Below are positions 1 to 7,271 of a stretch of DNA of 32,310 bases, in pieces; the first letter of the stretch is position 1; each line of letters begins with the position of its first letter. The notes beneath the pieces are model-generated. The model did not search any database and was not told the origin of the DNA. It saw nothing but the letters and a program-made list of their open reading frames with translations. The position numbers and the translations under genes were made by a program. This DNA is from Candidatus Rokuibacteriota bacterium (GTDB lineage: Bacteria > Methylomirabilota > Methylomirabilia > Rokubacteriales > CSP1-6): contig QHSC01000100.1 of assembly GCA_003220345.1 (NCBI GenBank), positions 1-32,310 on the forward strand, given 5' to 3'.

Positions 1-1149
1 CTCGCCCGCCCGCCGCTGCTGGGGGTCATTGACGATGACCATCTCGAAGCTGTAGCCGTTGGGGAGCCCCGCCTCGGCGAGGAGCTTCTTTGCCTTGGCC
101 ACGTCGCGCACGGGGCACTTGCGGCTCTTGTCGTGGAAGGGGCTCACGGGCGAGATGGGTGTGCAGCCCGGCGTGTACTGGCCGTCCCACGCGACTTGGT
201 TGAGGGCCACGCGGTCGATGGCGAGATCCAGGGCCTCGCGCACGCGCGGGTCGTTGGCGAGCGGGGTGCCCAGATCTCCAGCCGGCGCCGGCGGCTTGCC
301 GTTCTTGTTGCGGAGATTGATGGTCAGCCCCGAGTAGCCGATGCCCGTCACGCTCGATACCTCGAACTTGCCTTCCTTGCGCAGGTTGGCGGCGTCCGTC
401 GGGCCCACGAGGTGCATCACGTCGATGTCGCCGGAACGCAGGTTGGCCAGGCGCACGTTGTCGTCCGGAATGATGCGGAAGATCAGGCGGTCGAACTTGG
501 CGGCCGCCTTGTCGAAGTAGTGGGGGGATCGCTCCAGGACGATCCGGTCCTGGGAGATGCGCTCCACGAACTGCCACGGCCCCACGCACACGGGCGCGGT
601 GCCGAACTTGTCGCCGAGCTTGTTCGCCGCCGTCGGGGAGACGGGCATCCCCGAGCGGTCGGCCAGGATCGCCACGAGCGGAGAGAAGGGCGTCTTGAGC
701 CTGAGCCGCACGGTCAACGGATCCACGACGTCGATGCTGTTGACCGACTCGAGCTCGCTGCGCCGATTGGAGCCCTTCATGTTGAGGTGGCGGTCCAGCG
801 AGTACCGGACCGACTCCGCGGTCATGGCCGTGCCGTCGTTGAACTTTACGCCGGGACGGAGCTTGATGGTGACGGTCTTGCCGCCGTCGCCGATCGTCGG
901 CATGTCCGCCGCGAGCTGCGGGAAGATGCGCAGATTCTCGTCGATCTCGTAGAGCTTCTCGCACATCTGGGCGAAGATGATGCGCCCGACGTAGGTGCGG
1001 GAGGGACTGGGGTCGAGGATGTCCGGGTCCTGGTTGAGCGCCACCACCAGCGTCTTCTTCTGGGCCTGGGCCGGCTCCGCCACCAGCCCGAGGGCGAGGG
1101 GCAGGGCGAGCAGGGCGGTGATCGTCGTCAACGCGAGCCGTCTAAGCAT
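1..1149 (-). CDS. ABC transporter substrate-binding protein, family 5 (peptide/nickel type), C-terminus cut by window edge
   Basis: Reading the minus strand from 1149 gives 383 open codons to the window edge without a stop, so only the C-terminal part is missing. The start is an ATG followed by a signal peptide (basic MLRRLAL, a hydrophobic stretch, then AEPAQAQ near residue 30). A GGAGG Shine-Dalgarno lies 8 nt upstream; the ATG 15 nt further up overlaps that site and was rejected. The mature part has hallmarks of SBP_bac_5 proteins: LNQDPDILDP at the N-terminus, LRPGVKFNDGTAMTAESVRYSL near residue 100, then VGPWQF and a LANDPRVREALDLAIDR segment. Such proteins bind oligopeptides, nickel or other small ligands in the periplasm and deliver them to a DppBCDF-like permease, which is not in the window. 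The actual ligand cannot be read from the sequence. Confidence 0.93.
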   Translation of the reverse strand, partial: MLRRLALTTITALLALPLALGLVAEPAQAQKKTLVVALNQDPDILDPSPSRTYVGRIIFAQMCEKLYEIDENLRIFPQLAADMPTIGDGGKTVTIKLRPGVKFNDGTAMTAESVRYSLDRHLNMKGSNRRSELESVNSIDVVDPLTVRLRLKTPFSPLVAILADRSGMPVSPTAANKLGDKFGTAPVCVGPWQFVERISQDRIVLERSPHYFDKAAAKFDRLIFRIIPDDNVRLANLRSGDIDVMHLVGPTDAANLRKEGKFEVSSVTGIGYSGLTINLRNKNGKPPAPAGDLGTPLANDPRVREALDLAIDRVALNQVAWDGQYTPGCTPISPVSPFHDKSRKCPVRDVAKAKKLLAEAGLPNGYSFEMVIVNDPQQRRAGE

Positions 1150-1208
1150 CGGTGCCGCCTCCATGATTCTGGGGTTGGCCGTTTGGTTCCAGAGAAGCAA
1201 AGCGCCCC

Positions 1209-1238
1209 ATCATACATGGGTCGGTGCGTGGAGGAACA
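1209..1238 (-). promoter_or_regulatory. Candidate promoter of the substrate-binding protein gene
   Basis: On the minus strand a TATGAT -10 hexamer (1209-1214) is preceded directly by TG. The -35 position (about 1233-1238, TGTTCC) is poor. It would place a transcript start about 50 nt ahead of the ATG at 1149. Only the -10 element is convincing. Confidence 0.3.
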
Positions 1239-1246
1239 GATCGGCG

Positions 1247-2176
1247 CTACGCGACCCGCGCGAACTTCTGGAGGCTACGGATCTCGCGGGGCGGCGTCTC
1301 GAGGCTGCCCCCCGCCGTCCACGAGACCTCGGAGACGTAGACGGCGCCCTGGGAGTCGGTGACCACGCTGTGGGGGGCGGTGAACTCGCCGGGCTTCTCG
1401 CCCCCGAACGGTCCGCCGAAGCGCGCGATCTTTTGGCCCTTGGCGTCCAGCACCGTCACGCGGGGCCCGAGATTGGGCACGTGCTCGTTGACGGGCAGGG
1501 CGTGGCCGAGCTCGCCCACGTAGAATGTGCCGCCGTTCTGGGTGCGGTCCACGAAGAGGCCGCAGGGTCGGTGGAGATTGTTCCACTGGCCCTGATACCG
1601 GCCCTGGCCGTCGAAGATCTGGACGCGGTGGTTCTCGCGATCCGCGACGTAGACGAGCCCGTCGCGATCGGTGACGAGGTTGTGGGGCAGGTTGAAGTGT
1701 CCCGGATCGGTGCCGGGCTCACCCCACGACATCACGTGCTTGCCGTCGGGCGAGTACTTGTGCACACGCGAGTTGCCATAGCCGTCGGAGACGAAGAGGT
1801 AGCCGCTCTTCGGGCAGATGGCCACGTGCGTGGGGCGGTTGAAGGGCTTGCCGCCCTGGAGGGTGGCGGGCTTGTCGGGGTCACCGATGGTCAGGAGATG
1901 CTTGCCCTCCGGAGTGAACTTCCTCACGGTGTGCTGGAGATCGTCGGTGAGCCACACGGTTCCGTCGGCATCGATGGTGATGCCGTGGGCGCGCCGCACC
2001 TGTCCTTCGCCCCAGGAGCGGAGGAACTTGCCGTCACGATCGAAGATGATGACGGGGTGCTCGCCCCGCGTGAAGCAGAAGACGTTGTCCTTGGCGTCGA
2101 CGGCGACGCCCGCGACCTCGACGAAATGCCACCCCTCCGGCAGCTTGCCCCAGCCCTCGACCGCCTTGAAGTTCAT
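1247..2176 (-). CDS. NHL-repeat six-bladed beta-propeller protein
   Basis: This is a 309-residue protein made of NHL-type repeats. Recurrent blocks such as PTHVAICPKSGYLFVSDGYG, LPHNLVTDRDGLVYVADREN and APHSVVTDSQGAVYVSEV show the blade pattern of a beta-propeller. No signal peptide is visible. Homologues are often annotated as peptidyl-alpha-hydroxyglycine alpha-amidating-lyase-like, but that activity cannot be assigned here. The start at 2176 was chosen because a GAGGAG Shine-Dalgarno ends 8 nt upstream and because this ATG overlaps the stop of the dehydrogenase gene by one base (TGATG). The reading frame stays open for a further 161 codons upstream, but that part only shadows the dehydrogenase. 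It is probably co-transcribed with the dehydrogenase. Confidence 0.88.
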   Translation of the reverse strand: MNFKAVEGWGKLPEGWHFVEVAGVAVDAKDNVFCFTRGEHPVIIFDRDGKFLRSWGEGQVRRAHGITIDADGTVWLTDDLQHTVRKFTPEGKHLLTIGDPDKPATLQGGKPFNRPTHVAICPKSGYLFVSDGYGNSRVHKYSPDGKHVMSWGEPGTDPGHFNLPHNLVTDRDGLVYVADRENHRVQIFDGQGRYQGQWNNLHRPCGLFVDRTQNGGTFYVGELGHALPVNEHVPNLGPRVTVLDAKGQKIARFGGPFGGEKPGEFTAPHSVVTDSQGAVYVSEVSWTAGGSLETPPREIRSLQKFARVA

Positions 2177-2907
2177 CAAGAAGACTCCTCGAAGGCCCGG
2201 TCCATGCGCTCGAAGCGACGGCGCAGGGGCTCGCGGGCCTCCTCGTGGGTGATGACGTAGAGCCGGTTGGCCTTGACCGCGCGCAGGACGCGCCCGGCCA
2301 CCTCTTCCGGCGTGAGATAGCGGCCGATGAGCTGGAACCAGTCGTTGGCTTCGGGCCCGCTCGGATTTTGAAGATCCACGGGCCGGTTCCGCTCGCTCGT
2401 GCGGATGTTGGTGGACACGCCCATGGGGCAGAGCACCGAGACGCCGATGTTGTGAGGGCGCAGATCCTTCTGGAGCGTCTCGGAGAGGCCGACCACCGCG
2501 TACTTGCTGGTGTTGTACACGCCGAGGCCCTGGGAGGCGATGAGCCCGGCCATGGAGGCGGTGTTGACGATGTGGCCGGGCTCCTTCTGCACGATCATTC
2601 GCGGCACGAAGGCCTCGATGCCGTGGATGACGCCCCAGAGATTGACGCCCAGCACCCACTCCCAGTCGCGATGGCTCGCCGAGTCGAGCGAGCCGTGCAC
2701 GGCCACGCCTGCGTTGTTACAGAGCACGTGCACGCGGCCGAACTCGCCGAAGGCGCGATCGGCCAGGGACTGCACGGAGGCGAGCTTGGTCACGTCCGTC
2801 TCGACGGTGATCGCTTTGCTCCCCGCCTTGGCGACGCCGCGAGCCGCGCGCCCGATGCCGCTGGCGCCGCCCGTGACGACGGCGGTCCTGTCCTTGAGAC
2901 TTTCCAT
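2176..2907 (-). CDS. Short-chain dehydrogenase/reductase with shortened Rossmann region
   Basis: SDR-family NAD(P)-dependent oxidoreductase of 243 residues. Visible motifs are TGGASGIG (12-19), NNAG (64-67), the catalytic Ser at about 118 (NTAS) and YNTSK with Tyr131 and Lys135. In ordinary classical SDRs the Tyr lies near residue 150-155. Here the stretch between GIGRA and the TDVT motif (D38) is only about 16 residues, so roughly 22-25 residues covering helix B and strand 2, which set NAD/NADP preference, seem to be missing in frame. The catalytic triad is intact. The start at 2907 has GGGAG at -10 to -6. It overlaps the NHL gene by one base. The substrate is unknown, and loss of activity is possible. 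Confidence 0.88.
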   Translation of the reverse strand: MESLKDRTAVVTGGASGIGRAARGVAKAGSKAITVETDVTKLASVQSLADRAFGEFGRVHVLCNNAGVAVHGSLDSASHRDWEWVLGVNLWGVIHGIEAFVPRMIVQKEPGHIVNTASMAGLIASQGLGVYNTSKYAVVGLSETLQKDLRPHNIGVSVLCPMGVSTNIRTSERNRPVDLQNPSGPEANDWFQLIGRYLTPEEVAGRVLRAVKANRLYVITHEEAREPLRRRFERMDRAFEESS

Positions 2908-2935
2908 GGGATCTCCCGGATGCGTGGACGCGCCG

Positions 2936-2964
2936 AGTCTCAGGCCACCGATGGGTGATGTCAA
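2936..2964 (-). promoter_or_regulatory. Candidate sigma-70 promoter for the SDR-NHL pair
   Basis: On the minus strand a consensus TTGACA -35 (2959-2964) is followed after 17 nt by GAGACT (2936-2941), a weak -10. Transcription would begin near 2929, giving a leader of about 22 nt. It sits in the 95 bp gap shared with the divergent aminopeptidase gene. Confidence 0.4.
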
Positions 2965-3002
2965 GTGTCAGGGCGTTCGCGACGATGGTATCCTCTGGGG
3001 CC

Positions 3003-5558
3003 ATGGACTACCGCTTGCCTGCCACCGTGGTCCCGCAACGCTACGATCTTCGCCTCGAGCCCAACCTGGATGCCGCCACGTTCGCCGGGACCGTGAGCAT
3101 CATCGTCGAGGTGCACGAACCCGTGATCGAGATCCTGCTCAACGCCGCCGAGCTCGCCATCGAGAGCGTGGCCGTCTCCCAGGTCGGCAGCGAGCCCATC
3201 CACGGCTCCGCCTCGCTCGACGAGGCGGCCGAGCGCGCGCGTCTCGTCTTTCCCGTGACGATCACGCCGGGCCAGTGGCGGCTCGCCCTCCGGTTCTCGG
3301 GCACCCTCAACGACAAGCTCCACGGCTTCTATCGCAGCACGTACAAGGATGCCGCCGGCGCCGCTCACACCATCGCCGCCACCCAGTTCGAGGCGACCGA
3401 CGCGCGGCGGGGCTTCCCGTGCTGGGACGAGCCGGCCCTCAAGGCCGTCTTCGGGGTCACCCTCGTGGTTCCGCCGCATCTCGCGGCGGTGTCCAACACG
3501 GCCGTGCTCCGGGAGGAGACGCTCGAGGACGGTCGCCGCGCCGTGACCTTCGCGGACACCATCAAGATGTCCACGTATCTCGTGGCCTTCGTGGTCGGGG
3601 AGCTCGAGGCGACCGATCCTGTCATGGTGGGGCCAACCCCGCTGCGCGTGTGGTGCGTGCCGGGCAAGACGCGCCTGGGCCGCTTCGCCCTCGACATCGG
3701 GGCCTTCTCGCTGGATTTCTTCGAGCGCTACTACGGCCTGCCCTATCCAGGCGACAAGCTCGACCTCCTCGCCATCCCCGACTTCGCGGCGGGGGCCATG
3801 GAGAACCTGGGCGCGGTGACCTTCCGGGAGACCGCGCTCCTCGTCAACGAGGCGGCGGCCTCGCATACCGAGCTCGAGCGTATCGCCGACGTGGTGGCCC
3901 ACGAGATCGCCCACATGTGGTTCGGCGACCTCGTGACCATGGCGTGGTGGAACGGTATCTGGCTCAACGAGGCCTTCGCCACGTTCATGGAGCTCCTGGC
4001 CGTGGACGCGTGGAAGCCCGAGTGGAAGCGCTGGATCACCTTCGGCGTCTCGCGCGCTTCCGCCATGAGCCTGGACGGACTCACGGCGACCCGGCCCATC
4101 GAGTTCGAGGTGATGGCGCCCCGCGACTGCGAGGCGATGTTCGATCTCCTGACGTACGAGAAGGGGGCTTCCGTCCTGCGCATGCTCGAGCAGCATCTGG
4201 GAACGGACGGCTTCCGCGACGGCGTGCGGCTCTACCTCGAGCGCCACAAGTACTCGAATGCCGAGACGACGGATCTCTGGAAAGCCCTGGGGGACGCCGC
4301 TCATCAGCCCATCCCCGAGGTCATGGACGGGTGGATCTTCCGCCCCGGCTATCCGCTCGTCACCGTCGAGGTGGACGGAGCGGGACTCAAGCTGACGCAG
4401 CAGCGCTTCCTCTATCTGGGCGGCGAGCCGGATCCCGCCGAGCAATGGCGCATTCCCGTGGTGTTCCGCGCCTCCGTCAAGCGCGGCTACGTCGAGCGCC
4501 GGCTGCTGCTCGACGGCGCCGAGGCCGCGGTGCCGCTGCCCGCCAAGCCCGAGTGGGTGGTCCTCAACGCCGGCGGCCACGGCTTCTACCGCGTCCGCTA
4601 TGCCCCCGCTCTCCTCAAGAAGCTGGCGGGGGCGCTGGCAAAGATCGCGCCCATCGAGCGCTTCAACCTGCTCAGCGACTGCTTCGCCTTGTCGCAGTCC
4701 GGGATGATGGCGGCCAGCGACTTTCTGGATCTGACGGGCCGCTTCACCGCGGAGACCGACCGCAACGTGTGGGCCGTGCTCGCGGGATCGCTGGCCTGGG
4801 TCAACCGCGTGATCACCGACGAGCAGCGTCCCGGCCTGGAGGCGCTCGTGCGCCAGCGCGTGGAGGAGATGACCTCGCTGCTCGGCTGGGAGCGGCAAGA
4901 AGGCGAGAGCGAGCTCGACCGTCAGCTTCGTGGCGATCTGCTTCGCGTGCAGGGCACCGTCGGCAACGACGAGCTCGTTCAGGCGCGCGCGCGAGAGATC
5001 TACGCGCGCGCCCAGGTGGACGAAGCCTCGGTGGACGCCAACGTGCTCCCCGCCGTCATCGCCATCGTGGCCGCGTCAGGGGGGGAGAGCGAGTACGCCG
5101 AGTTCCGCGATCGCTACAAGCGGGCACGCACGCCGCAAGAGGAGCAGCGCTACCTCTATGCCCTCGCGGGCTTCCGGCAGCCGGAGCTCCTCAAGCAGAC
5201 CCTCGAGATGACGATCAACGGCGAAGTGCGCAGTCAGGACGCGCCTTTTCTCATCCGCGGCCTGCTCCAGAGCGTGTATGGCCGTGGCCTCGCCTGGGAG
5301 TTCATCAAGCAGCACTGGCAGACCATGCAGCGGCTCTACCCCGGGAGCGCGTACCGCCGGATGTACGAGGGCACCCCGGCCCTGGTCAGCCCGGAGTGGG
5401 AGCGCGACGTTCACGCCTTCTTTGCCGAAAACAAGATCACGCTGGGAGGCAAGACGCTCGAGCAGTACTTCGAGCAGCTCCGCGTCGCCGTCGCCTTCCA
5501 GGAGCGAGAGGCGGAAGCGCTCGCGGCCTACCTGGGCCGCTTCGTGAAGACGCGCTAG
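3003..5558 (+). CDS. M1-family zinc aminopeptidase
   Basis: An 851-residue gluzincin aminopeptidase removing N-terminal residues from peptides, probably cytoplasmic because no signal peptide is seen. The exopeptidase motif GAMEN is at 264-268, the zinc motif HEIAH at 300-304 with the third ligand Glu323 (HEXXH-x18-E), and the transition-state Tyr385 in TYEKGA. The N-terminal domain begins LPATVVPQRYDLRLEP and the C-terminal third is an ERAP1_C-like helical domain (RFNLLSDCFAL, then NDELVQARAREIY). This layout matches puromycin-sensitive/Ape2-like members rather than E. coli PepN. The ATG at 3003 opens the family-typical N-terminus; the ribosome-binding site is weak. It is transcribed divergently from the SDR and followed by a palindromic repeat. 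Confidence 0.96.
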   Translation: MDYRLPATVVPQRYDLRLEPNLDAATFAGTVSIIVEVHEPVIEILLNAAELAIESVAVSQVGSEPIHGSASLDEAAERARLVFPVTITPGQWRLALRFSGTLNDKLHGFYRSTYKDAAGAAHTIAATQFEATDARRGFPCWDEPALKAVFGVTLVVPPHLAAVSNTAVLREETLEDGRRAVTFADTIKMSTYLVAFVVGELEATDPVMVGPTPLRVWCVPGKTRLGRFALDIGAFSLDFFERYYGLPYPGDKLDLLAIPDFAAGAMENLGAVTFRETALLVNEAAASHTELERIADVVAHEIAHMWFGDLVTMAWWNGIWLNEAFATFMELLAVDAWKPEWKRWITFGVSRASAMSLDGLTATRPIEFEVMAPRDCEAMFDLLTYEKGASVLRMLEQHLGTDGFRDGVRLYLERHKYSNAETTDLWKALGDAAHQPIPEVMDGWIFRPGYPLVTVEVDGAGLKLTQQRFLYLGGEPDPAEQWRIPVVFRASVKRGYVERRLLLDGAEAAVPLPAKPEWVVLNAGGHGFYRVRYAPALLKKLAGALAKIAPIERFNLLSDCFALSQSGMMAASDFLDLTGRFTAETDRNVWAVLAGSLAWVNRVITDEQRPGLEALVRQRVEEMTSLLGWERQEGESELDRQLRGDLLRVQGTVGNDELVQARAREIYARAQVDEASVDANVLPAVIAIVAASGGESEYAEFRDRYKRARTPQEEQRYLYALAGFRQPELLKQTLEMTINGEVRSQDAPFLIRGLLQSVYGRGLAWEFIKQHWQTMQRLYPGSAYRRMYEGTPALVSPEWERDVHAFFAENKITLGGKTLEQYFEQLRVAVAFQEREAEALAAYLGRFVKTR

Positions 5559-5560
5559 CC

Positions 5561-5683
5561 GGCTGCTGAAAAAGGCCCATCTGCGGGAGTGCGGCGCCCT
5601 CGGCCGCAGGTTCAACGTAGAGAGACTACGCCTCACCTGCGGCGGTCGGGCGCCGCCTCGCATCTGAACCTTTTTGAGCAGCC
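5561..5683. repeat. Imperfect 123 bp intergenic palindrome (MITE/REP-like)
   Basis: The ends are GGCTGCTGAAAAAGG and the near-inverse CCTTTTTGAGCAGCC. Inside, GCGGCGCC..GCCGCAGGT pairs with ACCTGCGGC..GGCGCCGC, and the centre is CGTAG-AGAGA-CTACG. Nearly the whole element can fold into one long hairpin. From memory, palindromes with the same GCTGC(T)-AAAAAGG termini are scattered between genes in deltaproteobacterial and NC10/Rokubacteria-like genomes, so this is probably one copy of a dispersed family. It fills the gap between two converging genes and could also end transcription of both. Confidence 0.8.
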
Positions 5684-5707
5684 TGCGAGATCGTCAAATT
5701 CGGCATG

Positions 5708-6076
5708 CTAGCCATTGAAGAGGCGCTTGAAGAAGTTCTTCACGCTCTCCGCGGCATCGGCCGCGCCGTCCCGGGTTTTCTCCCAGGCGCTCTTGGCCTG
5801 CGGCTCCGCTTCCCTGGCCGCGCCCTTGATCTTCTCGCCGGCGACCTTGGTGCCTTCCACCACTGTGTTGCCGATGCCCTTGGCCGTCTCCTTGATCCCC
5901 TCGCCGGCCTGCTTGGCCCCGGTCTCCACCTGTTTCTTGGCCGCGTCGACCTTGCTGGTGTCTGTGGTCTTGCTGTCCGCGGGCTTGTCGACGTCCTCGG
6001 CCCGCACCGACGCCGGTAGCCCCGCGAGGAGCAGCGCGGCCATGATCGCGATGAGCTGAGCTCGATATCGACGCAT
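5708..6076 (-). CDS. Small secreted amphipathic-helix (LEA/apolipoprotein-like) protein
   Basis: A 122-residue protein with a clear signal peptide (RRYRAQLIAIMAALLLAGLP, cleavage after ASVRA near residue 26). The mature part is rich in Ala, Lys and Glu and has a loose 11-residue periodicity (AAKKQVETGAKQAGEGIKET, then KVAGEKIKGAAREAEPQAK), as in late-embryogenesis-abundant or apolipophorin-like helices. It ends in a basic aromatic tail, VKNFFKRLFNG. No catalytic motif is present. A periplasmic or envelope-associated stress role is a guess from composition only. The start at 6076 has a long GGAGGGAGG ribosome-binding site. It is transcribed divergently from the selenoprotein gene. Confidence 0.75.
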   Translation of the reverse strand: MRRYRAQLIAIMAALLLAGLPASVRAEDVDKPADSKTTDTSKVDAAKKQVETGAKQAGEGIKETAKGIGNTVVEGTKVAGEKIKGAAREAEPQAKSAWEKTRDGAADAAESVKNFFKRLFNG

Positions 6077-6092
6077 GCTTTCCTCCCTCCTG

Positions 6093-6118
6093 GGCGTCCG
6101 ATCTCCAGGTTGGACGCC
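6093..6118. promoter_or_regulatory. Inverted repeat GGCGTCC-N12-GGACGCC between divergent genes
   Basis: Perfect 7 bp arms (6093-6099 and 6112-6118) separated by 12 bp lie between the two divergent genes. They overlap the candidate -35 of the selenoprotein promoter. The layout suits a dimeric regulator, but no regulator is known. Confidence 0.3.
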
Positions 6119-6138
6119 ATCCTCAATATCGGTATTCT
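6110..6138 (+). promoter_or_regulatory. Candidate sigma-70 promoter of the selenoprotein operon
   Basis: TTGGAC (6110-6115), a 17 nt spacer, then TATTCT (6133-6138). Transcription would start near 6145, about 49 nt ahead of the ATG. Confidence 0.45.
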
Positions 6139-6193
6139 ATCCCCGGCGAGAGCCCGCGGCGAGAAACACGAGGGCGTGGCCAGGAGATTTCTG

Positions 6194-7267
6194 ATGAGAG
6201 CGACGGTGCTGTTGCCCGGCGGGTCGGTGGTGGTGGAGGCGATCGGCGCCGAGGGCGAGGATCTGTGGCTCGACCCGCCCGCCCTCGCGCGCTGCGCGGG
6301 CTGGGAGATCAAGCCCGAGGGGCTGTGCCGCGGCGCGCTCTGCGTGCCTGTCCCGCCGGGCCAGGCCGGCCAGGCGCTCGTTGACGCCGGTGGCGCCGAG
6401 CCGAGGGTCAACCTCACCGCTCTCGCGCGACACATGGGCCAGCCGGTGGCCGCGAGCCCCGAGCACGCCGTGTGGTCCATTGGCGAGGCGGCCAAGGATG
6501 CCGCCGATCGGCTCCTGTCCCTTGAAGCGCCCGACTTCACCCTCCCGGACATGGACGGCAAGCCGTATAGCCTCTCGAGCTTCCGGGGTCGGAAAGTTTT
6601 TCTCCTGGCCTGGGCCTCGTGGTGAGGCTGCCGCTTCGACCTGCCCGGGTGGCAGGCGCTGCACGCCGAGCTCGAGCCCAAGGGCTTGACTGTCATCACA
6701 GTAGCCTTCGACAGTGCGGGCCCGGCCACGGCAGGGGAGTGGATCCGCGCGGCCAGTCCCACGCATCCCTCGCTTATCGACACGCACCATGAAGTGGCGC
6801 GGGCTTACAACATGGTCAATGTCCCCACGGCCGCGTGGATCGACGAGGAAGGGCGGATCGTGCGTCCCAATGAGGTCGCTTTCGCCGACAATCGCTGGAT
6901 CGAGTACACCAAGTTCGACATGACGCGCTACCTGGCGGCCATCCGCGACTGGGTTGACCATGGCCCGCGGAGCGGCCACGTCCTGCCCCCGGCGGAGCGC
7001 CTCCGACGGCTGTCTCTGCCCTCGGCGGCGCACGCCCTGGCCGCGGCGACCTTCCGTCTGGCCGAGCACCTGCACGAGAGCGGTCGGCCCGAGGCGGCGG
7101 TGCCCTTCTTCAAGCGGGCGCAGGAGCTCCAGCCCGAGTCGTGGTGCTTCAAGCGGCAGGCCTGGGCGTTGACCGACGCAGAACGGTTCTACGGCACCAG
7201 TTTCCAGAAAGAGGTCAAGGCCCTCGGAGGCCGCCCGTACTACACCCCGCTCGATCTCGGAGGATGA
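6194..7267 (+). CDS. TlpA/redoxin-family selenoprotein (Sec encoded by in-frame UGA at 6623-6625)
   Basis: Read through one in-frame TGA, this gene encodes 357 residues. An N-terminal domain of unknown type (1-110) precedes a redoxin domain that starts LEAPDFTLPDMDGKPYSLSS. The active site reads WASW-U-GCR with the TGA as residue 144 and Cys146. In TlpA/ResA proteins this place holds WASWCGPCR, so the TGA falls exactly on the first catalytic cysteine. The same frame continues with perfect thioredoxin-fold features (LTVITVAFDS, the cis-proline loop NVPTAAWIDEEGRIV) and a C-terminal TPR-like helix pair ending in LDLGG. A SECIS-like hairpin lies just 3' of the TGA. The start has AGGAG 7 nt upstream. 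It is probably a cytoplasmic thiol/selenol reductase or peroxidase; no signal peptide is seen. The stop is 4 nt from the next gene, so they are co-transcribed. Confidence 0.87.
6640..6656 (+). promoter_or_regulatory. Bacterial SECIS-like hairpin downstream of the Sec UGA
   Basis: CCTGCC (6640-6645) pairs perfectly with GGCAGG (6651-6656) around the five-base loop CGGGT. The loop starts 20 nt after the UGA. Bacterial SECIS hairpins bound by SelB lie at about this distance and carry G and U in the apical loop, which is seen here. It lies within the coding sequence. Confidence 0.7.
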
Positions 7268-7271
7268 CCCG

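Noticed and set aside
1247..2659. Longer 470-residue form of the NHL protein
   Set aside because: The upstream 161 codons only shadow the SDR gene in another frame and are Arg/Pro-rich. The ATG at 2176 has a good ribosome-binding site and an overlap-type junction.
6194..7267. Interpretation of the TGA as a pseudogene or sequencing error
   Set aside because: The stop is on the catalytic cysteine codon, the frame is otherwise intact with full conservation on both sides, and a SECIS-like hairpin follows at the proper distance. An error cannot be wholly excluded without reads.
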